Shown here: one piece after another, positions 1-5,605 of the stretch
Layout: each line of letters opens with the position of its first letter
Numbering within the stretch: position 1 is the first letter of the stretch
Origin: an uncultured Eubacteriales bacterium
GTDB taxonomy: Bacteria; Bacillota; Clostridia; TANB77; CAG-508
Direction: 5' to 3'
Assembly (NCBI GenBank): GCA_902488785.1
Contig: CABTXJ010000046.1
Location: forward strand, 1-6,080
Length of the DNA stretch: 6,080 nucleotides
The notes under the pieces: model-generated
Seen by the model: only the letters and a program-made list of their open reading frames with translations
What the model was told of the DNA's origin: nothing
Database searches by the model: none
Program-made: the position numbers and the translations under genes

Positions 1-72
1 ATTAGCTCAGTTGGCTAGAGCAGTTGACTCTTAATCAAAAGGTCCTGGGTTCGACTCCCAGATGGCCCACCA
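1..72 (+). tRNA. tRNA-Lys(CTT), 5' end cut off by the window
   Basis: The cloverleaf can be read directly. The D-arm begins with GCTC, the anticodon stem TTGA/TCAA encloses the loop CTCTTAA with anticodon CTT at 30-32 (reads AAG, lysine), and the T-arm is CTGGG/CCCAG around TTCGACT (45-61). The 3' acceptor strand ATGGCCC is at 62-68, followed by ACCA at 69-72, so CCA is encoded. The matching 5' acceptor strand should read GGGCCAT. Only its last two bases are in the window, so about five bases are missing. A terminator follows at 118-146, so this is the last or only tRNA of its transcript. Confidence 0.96.
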
Positions 73-117
73 TTCTCGTTAATTGTATTAATTTATTTAT
101 TTATCTTAATTATACTT

Positions 118-146
118 AAGTCATACATGTATATGTATGGCTTTTT
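118..146 (+). terminator. Intrinsic terminator of the tRNA-Lys transcript
   Basis: The stem is formed by 118-128 and 133-143 (11 pairs with one G-U) around the tetraloop GTAT. It runs into a T tract at 142-146 and then a further T-rich stretch. It lies 46 bases after the tRNA CCA end and before the next promoter, as expected for the end of a tRNA transcription unit. Confidence 0.85.
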
Positions 147-220
147 ATTATTGATTTTTTTATTATTAAATATACGAAAATGAAATTTAATATATTAAAT
201 TACAAATTAAAAATTAATGC

Positions 221-249
221 TTGAAAAAAATAAAATATAAATATATAAT
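221..249 (+). promoter_or_regulatory. Sigma-A-type promoter of the SAM riboswitch operon
   Basis: The -35 box TTGAAA (221-226) and a perfect -10 box TATAAT (244-249) are separated by 17 bases. Transcription would start near 255-257, about 35 bases before the first paired base of the riboswitch, leaving the whole aptamer in the transcript. In such AT-rich DNA chance matches are common. The correct spacing and the position just before a riboswitch make this one convincing. Confidence 0.7.
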
Positions 250-290
250 TAAGATACTTGAAAAAGTAAAAATAAAATTAAATAATAAGA

Positions 291-374
291 ATCTTATAAA
301 GAGTGAAGGAGGGACTAGCCCTATGATCTCACACCAACCTATTAAGTTAGGTGGTAAAGCTAGTATGATGAGAT
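291..374 (+). promoter_or_regulatory. SAM-I-family riboswitch aptamer, short form lacking P4
   Basis: The SAM-I core is recognisable: AGAG (300-303), GAGGGACT (309-316), GCCC (318-321), TATGA (322-326), CAACC (335-339), GGTG (350-353) and TAAA (355-358). P1 pairs 291-297 with 368-374 (seven pairs, one G-U). P2 pairs GTGA 303-306 with TCAC 329-332, capped by GGG/CCC. P3 is a very short hairpin, 334-341 with 348-354. The pseudoknot pairs CTAG 315-318 with CTAG 360-363. Two positions change in a compensated way against the SAM-I consensus as I recall it: the G-C pair closing P3 is C334-G354, and the CUGG/CCAG pseudoknot is CTAG/CTAG. Only four bases separate the pseudoknot from P1, so the P4 hairpin of SAM-I is absent, as in SAM-IV-like relatives. 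The downstream MetK-like gene fits SAM sensing. Confidence 0.9.
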
Positions 375-418
375 AACGTATAAAAAACATGTACGAGATT
401 ATCTCTACATGTTTTTTT
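370..418 (+). terminator. Riboswitch expression platform: terminator and antiterminator
   Basis: The terminator stem pairs 382-393 with 406-417, has an inner helix GAGA/TCTC (395-398 with 402-405) and ends in seven T (412-418). The alternative helix pairs GAGATAA (370-376) perfectly with TTATCTC (399-405), which would break the inner terminator stem. Bases 370-374 are also the 3' strand of P1. Ligand binding, which stabilises P1, would therefore free the terminator. This predicts a transcriptional OFF switch when SAM is high. The first gene starts 26 bases after the T tract. Confidence 0.9.
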
Positions 419-443
419 CTTTATAGGATGGAAAGGAAAGTAT

Positions 444-746
444 ATGTCAGAAGTAGGATCATTTTTAGTACATATAAAATCAAATGATATTGAACTTCGC
501 AAAAGTAACTTTATAAAATTTTTAAAGGAAGAAGGATATGAAGTTTCTAAGAAGCATAATTGGACAGGGCATAAAATGCATTGGGTTTGGGTAAATATTA
601 ATGATATGGAATACCACATGCCAAAAGCCGGAGTGGAAGTTGTTCCAACAATAGGAAAACATGCATTAACAGAAGAAGAGTTTTATGTTATACATAGCAT
701 ATATAAAAGATATGATGGACTTAATCCATTAGAATTTAAAAATTAG
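444..746 (+). CDS. Uncharacterised 100-aa protein, first gene of the SAM-riboswitch operon
   Basis: I do not recognise this protein. It is soluble, with no signal peptide or membrane segment. It is rich in histidine (seven, at 10, 38, 43, 46, 58, 73 and 84) and has three tryptophans in a short aromatic stretch (W40, W47, W49). Residues 14-36 look helical and charged, 45-68 look beta-rich, and 77-90 look like a second helix. There is no cysteine, so a zinc ribbon is unlikely. The start ATG follows the purine-rich site AAAGGAAAG at 432-440, a moderate ribosome binding site. The gene is first after the riboswitch terminator and ends nine bases before the MetK-like start, with the next gene's AGGAGG overlapping its stop codon, so the two are translated from one mRNA. 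By context it should relate to SAM or methionine metabolism, or act as a partner of the compact MetK. That is inference only. Confidence 0.85.
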   Translation: MSEVGSFLVHIKSNDIELRKSNFIKFLKEEGYEVSKKHNWTGHKMHWVWVNINDMEYHMPKAGVEVVPTIGKHALTEEEFYVIHSIYKRYDGLNPLEFKN

Positions 747-755
747 GAGGAAGAT

Positions 756-1565
756 ATGATAGAAAAAGTAAATCCTGGACATCCAGATAAGGTTGCAGAT
801 AGGATAGCAGGAGCAATAGTAGATATTGCATATATAAAAGAAAAGGAACCAAAAGTAGCTGTAGAGGTATTAATAGGACATGGAGTTGCAACTATTATAA
901 TTGAAACAGATGTTGCTTTTGAGAAAAAAGAAATAGAAGAGATTGTAAAAAGAATTGCAGGAAATGATATTGAAAGTAATGTACTAATAGTTATGCAAGA
1001 TGAAAAACTAAATGAAAATCAAAAAGAAGAAATTAGATGTGGTGATAATGGAATATTCAAAGGTGCACCACTTAGAAAAGAAGATAAGGAATTGTCAGAA
1101 ATTGCAAGAAAAATTTATGAAAATATACCATCAGATGGAAAATACATTTTAGATGGTAATAAGCTAATTATATGCCAAAGTAATTGTAAAAAAGAAGAAG
1201 TAGAAAAAATTATAGCAGATATTGGAAATGGTAAAGAATATGAACTTATTATAAATCCATTAGGAGAGTGGACAGGTGGATTAAATGTGGATACTGGTGC
1301 TACAAATAGAAAGTTAGGGTCAGATATGGCAACATCACTTACAGGTGGAGGTTTGCATGGAAAAGACTTATCTAAATCGGATGTAGCAATTAATATATAT
1401 GCATTTTTAAAAGCACAAAAAGAAAATAGAGAAGTTAACTTATCTTGTGCAATAGGAGATAATGAAATAGATGGAAAAGAATATAGTGAAATTGTAGAAA
1501 TTGCAAGAAATTATATAAAAGAAATTGGTGGATTTGAAGAGTTTGCAAAGTGGGGATTATATTAA
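756..1565 (+). CDS. metK: Compact S-adenosylmethionine synthetase (methionine adenosyltransferase, MetK-like)
   Basis: The predicted reaction makes S-adenosylmethionine from methionine and ATP in the cytosol. Hand alignment to E. coli MetK, using remembered residue numbers, shows the catalytic set kept: E8 as E3, H14/D16/K17 of GHPDK as H9/D11/K12, E42 as E37, E55 as E50, D118 of the GDQG motif as D97, D163/K165 as D127/K129, D238 as D179, R244/K245 as R185/K186, and K265/K269/D271 as K203/K207/D209. The last residues, AKWGLY, align with AAYGHF of the normal C-terminus. At 269 aa it is much shorter than the usual 380-400. The flexible loop before the GDQG motif, the middle domain and the C-terminal domain are trimmed, but reading is continuous with no frameshift. 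The usual E of EGHPDK is P7. AGGAGG at 745-750 fixes the start. A SAM riboswitch controls the operon. It is probably active, but could be a paralogue with another job. Confidence 0.88.
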   Translation: MIEKVNPGHPDKVADRIAGAIVDIAYIKEKEPKVAVEVLIGHGVATIIIETDVAFEKKEIEEIVKRIAGNDIESNVLIVMQDEKLNENQKEEIRCGDNGIFKGAPLRKEDKELSEIARKIYENIPSDGKYILDGNKLIICQSNCKKEEVEKIIADIGNGKEYELIINPLGEWTGGLNVDTGATNRKLGSDMATSLTGGGLHGKDLSKSDVAINIYAFLKAQKENREVNLSCAIGDNEIDGKEYSEIVEIARNYIKEIGGFEEFAKWGLY

Positions 1566-1623
1566 AAAATATAATTATAAAAATATAATTAAAAAGTAGA
1601 AATCATATATGAATAATAGATGG

Positions 1624-1660
1624 ATTAATAACTATAGGTATATTGCCTATAGTTATTAAT
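1624..1660. terminator. Perfect 15-bp hairpin ending the MetK operon (probable terminator)
   Basis: Bases 1624-1638 are an exact inverted repeat of 1646-1660, with a 7-base loop (TATATTG). It lies 59 bases after the MetK-like stop and before the promoter of the next operon. It is followed only by ATATTTGGAT, a weak T tract, so it is not a textbook rho-independent terminator. It could instead protect the 3' end of the mRNA or be a protein-binding palindrome. Apart from this hairpin and the promoter downstream, I see nothing else in 1566-1785. Confidence 0.6.
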
Positions 1661-1728
1661 ATATTTGGATAATATCTTTTAAAAACAAGTTTAAATTGTA
1701 ATAAAAATTATATTAGTAAGTTAAACCA

Positions 1729-1757
1729 TAGAAAAAAGAATAATAATATAGTATAAT
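1729..1757 (+). promoter_or_regulatory. Probable promoter of the glycosylation operon
   Basis: A perfect -10 box TATAAT at 1752-1757 lies 17 bases after a weak -35 candidate TAGAAA (1729-1734, four of six consensus bases). Transcription would begin near 1764, leaving a leader of about 20 bases before the GT2 ATG. The -35 is poor, so an activator or another -35 may be used. The position between a hairpin and the first gene of an operon supports a promoter here. Confidence 0.5.
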
Positions 1758-1785
1758 ACAAATATATTAAATACAGGAGAAGAAT

Positions 1786-2505
1786 ATGAGTTACAGGGAA
1801 AAGAAAATATTAGTTATAATACCTGCATATAATGAAGAAGAAAATATATTAAAGGTAGCAAAAAGTATTGAAGAACATAAAGAATATGACTATATAATAA
1901 TAAATGATGGTTCTAAAGATAATACATTGAATATCTTAAAAGAAAATAAATTAAATCACATTGATTTAGTTTTTAATTTAGGAATAGGTGGAGCAATGCA
2001 AACAGGATATAAGTATGCTTATCAAAATGGATACGATATCGCTGTACAATTAGATGGCGATGGACAACATGATCCTAAATATATTAAAAATATAATTGAT
2101 CCTGTAATTGATGGTAAATGTGATATGTGTATAGGTTCAAGATATTTAGATGATGAAACAAGTGAATTTAAATCAACATTTATGAGAAGATTAGGAAAAA
2201 GTCTAATAACTGGAATTATTAAAATGTTATATAAGGTAACTATAACAGACCCTACATCTGGATTTAGAGCAGTAAATAGTAAAATAATAGAAAATTTTGC
2301 TAAAAGTTACCCTATTGAATATCCAGAACCTGATTCAACTGCAGAAATGTTAGGAAAAGGTTTAAAGGTGTTAGAAGTACCAGTTAAAATGTATGAAAGA
2401 CAAGGTGGTGTGACTTCTATAAATTTAAAAGGAAGTATACTATATATGATAAAAGTACCGCTTGCTATACTAATTAAAAAAAGTAGGAAAAGTAAAAATA
2501 ATTAA
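1786..2505 (+). CDS. GT2-family glycosyltransferase, polyprenyl-phosphate sugar synthase type (GtrB/DPM1-like)
   Basis: This is a GT-A-fold family 2 glycosyltransferase that likely moves a sugar from a nucleotide sugar (UDP-glucose or GDP-mannose type) to polyprenyl phosphate at the inner membrane face. Visible motifs are IPAYNEE (12-18), NDGSKDNT (40-47), NLGIGGAMQTGY (63-74), the metal-binding DGDGQHDP block (90-97), GSRY (117-120), and DPTSGFR (155-161) followed by EYPEPD (178-183). These are typical of DPM1, GtrB and bactoprenol glucosyltransferase relatives. At 239 aa it lacks the two C-terminal membrane helices found in many GtrB proteins and ends in a short hydrophobic helix (about 218-230) and a basic tail, so it probably sits peripherally on the membrane. 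AGGAGA at 1775-1780 fixes the start. It is first in an operon with a DUF2304-like protein and a GtrA fusion, which supports a lipid-linked sugar role. The sugar cannot be told. Confidence 0.93.
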   Translation: MSYREKKILVIIPAYNEEENILKVAKSIEEHKEYDYIIINDGSKDNTLNILKENKLNHIDLVFNLGIGGAMQTGYKYAYQNGYDIAVQLDGDGQHDPKYIKNIIDPVIDGKCDMCIGSRYLDDETSEFKSTFMRRLGKSLITGIIKMLYKVTITDPTSGFRAVNSKIIENFAKSYPIEYPEPDSTAEMLGKGLKVLEVPVKMYERQGGVTSINLKGSILYMIKVPLAILIKKSRKSKNN

Positions 2506-2564
2506 AAATAAAAAAATAGAAAGTGAAAAATAATTAAAATTATATTATATAAATAGGAGCAATT

Positions 2565-2927
2565 ATGGTTAATAGTAATCTTAAAATAGGTTTGATTATA
2601 ATGACAGTATTATACATCTTTATGATGTGCAGAATGATAAAAAAAGAAAAAATACAAATATCATATGTAACTTTTTGGATTGTTACAGCATTATTTGGAT
2701 TTTTAATAATATTATTACCAGAACCAATATTAGCTTTTTCAAAAAAGCTTGGATTTGAATTAGCATCAAATATGATTTTTGTTATAACAATATATGTATT
2801 ATATTTTTTAACATTCAAATTATTAGTTATGCTATCAAAAGAAAAAGAAAAATCAGCAATGCTTGCACAGGAAATATCAATACTTAAAACAAGAGTAAAT
2901 AAGTTAGAAAAGCAAAAAGAAAAGTAA
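2565..2927 (+). CDS. DUF2304-like small membrane protein
   Basis: The 120-aa protein has three predicted membrane helices (about 7-23, 33-51 and 69-90) and a charged, probably coiled-coil, C-terminal tail (about 91-118, with hydrophobic residues at heptad-like spacing). The short basic MIKKEKI stretch after helix 1 and the LLPEP turn after helix 2 match what I remember of DUF2304 proteins, which are commonly encoded next to GT2 glycosyltransferases. Its biochemical function is not established. A likely role is to recruit or anchor the GT2 enzyme encoded 59 bases upstream, which here has no membrane domain of its own, with the cytosolic coiled coil as the contact. That role is inference. AGGAG at 2555-2559 supports the start. 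It shares the operon with the GtrA fusion gene, which begins 65 bases later after an A-rich spacer with no terminator. Confidence 0.85.
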   Translation: MVNSNLKIGLIIMTVLYIFMMCRMIKKEKIQISYVTFWIVTALFGFLIILLPEPILAFSKKLGFELASNMIFVITIYVLYFLTFKLLVMLSKEKEKSAMLAQEISILKTRVNKLEKQKEK

Positions 2928-2992
2928 GAATAAAAGCAAAAAAAAGCAAAAAATAAACAAGAAAAGAAAATAAAAAACAGAATGGAAATATT

Positions 2993-5512
2993 ATGAAGAA
3001 AGAAGAGTTGGAACTAAAAGAAAATAAAAACGATAATTATAATAAGAAAGATGAAAAGAAAAATATTATACAAAAAGGACTAGATATTTATAAAAAATAT
3101 AAAGAAGGAATAAACTATTTAATATTTGGTGGAGTAGTAACAGTAGTAAATTTCATAGTGTACTATGTGATGTCAAAAATTGTACATATGGATAAGATAC
3201 CAAGTAATATGGTAGCCTTTGTTATATCAGTAATAGTTGCATATATAACAAATAAGAAATATGTATTTGAATCTAAAACTACTGGGTTTAAAGAAGTAAT
3301 GAAAGAGTTTACAAGTTTCATGTCTTCCAGAATTGCAACTGGTATACTTTGTGACATAATCATATTTGGAGTTATGGCAGAGATAATTGGTATTAATGAT
3401 ATAATATCTAAGATAGTATCACAAGTTGTTGTTGTAATATCTAATTATGTTATAGGAAAGTATTTTGTGTTTAGTGATGGCGATAGTAAAAAAGACTTTT
3501 TGTTTTCACTTCAAAAAAAGAACTTTAAATATACAACTGGAATAATATCATTTATATTAGCTGCAATAACAACATATATAATGAATGTTAAAATTGATTT
3601 GAATGCAGATAAGTATATATATAGTCAAAGAGGCTTAACTCTTTTAGTATTAACAATAATTATAATATACAATGCTTACAAAATAATATTTAAAAAGCAA
3701 AAAAACAAAAAAGATGTATCTAGAATAAAATTGTATTCACAAATAGCAGGTATGCTATTTGCATTTATGCTAACAATAGGTGAATTTACTGAAGAAGTAT
3801 TCTTTGATGCAAAGATAGTTATATCTAACAAAATGCTATTTTTAATTATATTTAAATACATAGCATATTATATAATTATGAAAAATTTAGGTATTATTAT
3901 ATTTAATTATTTAGATAAAAAGAATTGTGAAAAATATGAACATAATGAATACAATGAATATAATGAATATGATAATGAAAAGGCAGATAAAAAAAGAAAG
4001 AAAGAGAATAAGAAGAGAAAATTTAAGTTTTTAGATGCAAGTAATACTTCATTTATAGTTACTACAATAATACTATTATTTTGCTACTTACCTATGTTTT
4101 TAGCAAACTACCCAGGTATAGTATCTGCAGATAATAGTTTACAAATTATACAAATGAAATCTAATTACTATACTAATGGACATCCAATAGTTCATACATA
4201 TATATTTTCACATATAGTTGAACTAGGTAAAAATATGTTCGGTACATATACAAATGGCGTAGCATTATATACAGTGATACACATGATATTATATTGTATA
4301 ACAATATCATATGTACTAAAATACTTAGCCAAAAAAAATGTACCATACATTATTAGAGTTGTAATATTTGCTATAGCGGCATTATATCCGCCCGTTGCAA
4401 ATCATGCAATTATATTAAACAAGGATATAATATTTACTGTAGCACTTACATATTTAGTAATTGAATTAGTTGAAATGAGTTTTGATATTAGAAATTATTT
4501 TGTAAATTACAAAAATGCAGTTAAGCTTTCACTAATTATTTTCTTAACATTATTTTTAAGGCATAATGCATTTTATGCATATTTAGTTGCAATAGTATTA
4601 ATACCATTATTACTATATGGTGAAAACAGGAAAAACAAGAAATTAGGAAATGAAAAATACATTCCTAATATGAAAAAATATATATCAGGAGTATTAATTA
4701 TATTTTTAGTACCAATGATTACATATAATATTGCAATTGGTGCAATTATTAAATATGGGAAGGTTGAACCAGGAACTACTAGAGAAAAGCTAACAATATT
4801 ATCACAAGTACTTGCAAGAAATGCAAAATACAATAGAGATGAATTAAGTGAATCTGAAAAAGAAGCGATACTTGGACTATATAATAGTGATATGATTAAA
4901 GACTTAGACCAGGTAGCTAAACTATATAATCCATCACTAAGTGACGAGCTTAAAAACTCAATATTAGTTGATAAAGATACTAAGAAAAAAGAAGTGTTAA
5001 AAACATTCTTGAAATTAATATATGAGCAACCATTAGATAGTATGCAAGCATTCTTTTCACAAACACATATATACTATTACCCAGTAAAAGAAAATATATA
5101 CTTACCATCATCAGGTGTATCTAATTATTGTTTCCCAGGACATGAAAAATACAAAGAAATGTTAGACCTTCATCAAGACCCTAAAATATTTAAGACAAAA
5201 AATAATGTAAATAATACTGAAAAAGAAAATGAAGAAAAATACATACATGACTTGTATTATGGAAAAGTACCAGTAATATCTATACTTACAGTAATAGGAT
5301 ATATTATATATGCACTAATATTTAATGTACTTTACCTATTCTATAGTAGGAGATATGCAGAAGTTATACCACATATTATATGGTTTGGAATTTTTATAAC
5401 TTGCCTGCTTTCACCAGTAAACGGAGAAATTAGATACATATTGCCAGCATTTATGTCAGTATATATACTAATACCAATGTTATTTAGAAGAAAATATAAA
5501 ATAAAAGACTAG
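2993..5512 (+). CDS. GtrA domain fused to a large GT-C-like (DUF6020-type) membrane glycosyltransferase
   Basis: This 839-aa polytopic protein has two parts. Residues 1-39 are a charged cytosolic tail. Residues about 40-162 form a GtrA domain of four helices in two similar halves, with the typical endings ITNKKYVFES (85-94) and SNYVIGKYFVFSD (150-162). GtrA proteins are thought to flip polyprenyl-linked sugars. From about 180 to 830 there are at least ten hydrophobic segments, split by a charged linker (308-345). The second half shows GT-C-like marks: YPGIVSADNSLQI (373-385, with acidic D380 in the first outer loop), NGHPIVHTY (395-403), NKDII (476-480), LRHNAFY (522-528) and EIRYILPAF (812-820). 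A large extracytoplasmic stretch lies at about 586-758. This resembles DUF6020, from memory. The expected role is to export a lipid-linked sugar and transfer it to a wall polymer or lipid. The ribosome binding site before the ATG is weak (TGGAAA). Confidence 0.88.
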   Translation: MKKEELELKENKNDNYNKKDEKKNIIQKGLDIYKKYKEGINYLIFGGVVTVVNFIVYYVMSKIVHMDKIPSNMVAFVISVIVAYITNKKYVFESKTTGFKEVMKEFTSFMSSRIATGILCDIIIFGVMAEIIGINDIISKIVSQVVVVISNYVIGKYFVFSDGDSKKDFLFSLQKKNFKYTTGIISFILAAITTYIMNVKIDLNADKYIYSQRGLTLLVLTIIIIYNAYKIIFKKQKNKKDVSRIKLYSQIAGMLFAFMLTIGEFTEEVFFDAKIVISNKMLFLIIFKYIAYYIIMKNLGIIIFNYLDKKNCEKYEHNEYNEYNEYDNEKADKKRKKENKKRKFKFLDASNTSFIVTTIILLFCYLPMFLANYPGIVSADNSLQIIQMKSNYYTNGHPIVHTYIFSHIVELGKNMFGTYTNGVALYTVIHMILYCITISYVLKYLAKKNVPYIIRVVIFAIAALYPPVANHAIILNKDIIFTVALTYLVIELVEMSFDIRNYFVNYKNAVKLSLIIFLTLFLRHNAFYAYLVAIVLIPLLLYGENRKNKKLGNEKYIPNMKKYISGVLIIFLVPMITYNIAIGAIIKYGKVEPGTTREKLTILSQVLARNAKYNRDELSESEKEAILGLYNSDMIKDLDQVAKLYNPSLSDELKNSILVDKDTKKKEVLKTFLKLIYEQPLDSMQAFFSQTHIYYYPVKENIYLPSSGVSNYCFPGHEKYKEMLDLHQDPKIFKTKNNVNNTEKENEEKYIHDLYYGKVPVISILTVIGYIIYALIFNVLYLFYSRRYAEVIPHIIWFGIFITCLLSPVNGEIRYILPAFMSVYILIPMLFRRKYKIKD
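3944..3970 (+). repeat. Three tandem 9-bp repeats (AATGAATAY) inside the GtrA fusion gene
   Basis: Three head-to-tail 9-base units occur, AATGAATAC once and AATGAATAT twice, in frame, each encoding Asn-Glu-Tyr (residues 318-326). They sit in the hydrophilic linker between the two halves of the protein, just before a lysine/arginine-rich stretch. Because the unit is a multiple of three, copy-number change by slippage would lengthen or shorten the linker without a frameshift. Confidence 0.9.
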
Positions 5513-5538
5513 ACAATTTTACATAATTGTGCTATTAT
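5510..5538 (+). promoter_or_regulatory. Extended -10 promoter of the 104-aa gene, overlapping the upstream stop codon
   Basis: The -35 box TAGACA (5510-5515, five of six consensus bases) shares its first three bases with the TAG stop of the membrane glycosyltransferase gene. After 17 bases comes the -10 box TATTAT (5533-5538), preceded by TG at 5530-5531 as in extended -10 promoters. Predicted start is near 5545. A small inverted repeat, ACAATT/AATTGT (5513-5518 with 5525-5530), lies in the spacer. Confidence 0.68.
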
Positions 5539-5544
5539 ATATGT

Positions 5545-5565
5545 ATATTTAACACAGTTAAATAT
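5545..5565. promoter_or_regulatory. Perfect 9+3+9 palindrome at the transcription start (candidate operator)
   Basis: ATATTTAAC at 5545-5553 and GTTAAATAT at 5557-5565 are an exact inverted repeat around ACA. The site begins at the predicted +1 of the promoter at 5510-5538, a usual place for a repressor operator. As RNA it could also fold into a 5' stem, but the 3-base loop and AU-rich arms make a stable hairpin less likely than a DNA site for a dimeric regulator. I do not recognise the regulator. Confidence 0.55.
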
Positions 5566-5605
5566 TTTGTAATTTCAGAACAACTTTAACTAAAGGAGGA
5601 ACATT

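Noticed and set aside
258..286. Second promoter-like pair, TTGAAA (258-263) and AATAAT (281-286), 17 bases apart.
   Set aside because: It would start transcription near 293, inside the 5' strand of P1, and so remove part of the riboswitch; the promoter at 221-249 is a better match.
323..376. A 17-codon open frame (three Met codons, TAA stop) inside the riboswitch, with AAGGAGG at 306-312 ten bases upstream, resembling a leader peptide.
   Set aside because: The AAGGAGG-like bases and the TATGA are part of the conserved SAM-I core, so riboswitch structure fully explains them; the frame spans the whole aptamer and its translation would disrupt folding.
347..619. Open frame on the minus strand (90 codons).
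   Set aside because: It lies opposite the riboswitch terminator and the 100-aa gene, has no ribosome binding site of note, and has low-complexity composition typical of an antisense shadow.
756..1565. The short MetK as a truncated pseudogene or the product of a frameshift.
   Set aside because: Reading is continuous, active-site residues are kept from N- to C-terminus, the end matches the normal C-terminal motif region, and the ribosome binding site and riboswitch are intact.
2540..2818. Minus-strand open frame opposite the DUF2304-like gene.
   Set aside because: The forward protein has clear family features and a ribosome binding site; the reverse frame is an Ile/Asn-rich shadow.
2982..2996. 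Four-codon micro-ORF (ATG to TGA) whose stop overlaps the ATG of the GtrA fusion gene.
   Set aside because: It could act in translational coupling, but it is very short, lacks its own Shine-Dalgarno, and such frames are common by chance in A-rich spacers.
3163..3363. Minus-strand open frames within the 839-aa gene (also at 3676-3861 and 4573-4833).
   Set aside because: They are shadows of long hydrophobic coding sequence and have no start signals or recognisable products.
3944..3970. Tandem repeats as a CRISPR array or phase-variation switch.
   Set aside because: The units are 9 bases with no spacers, and 9 is a multiple of three, so slippage would not switch the frame off.
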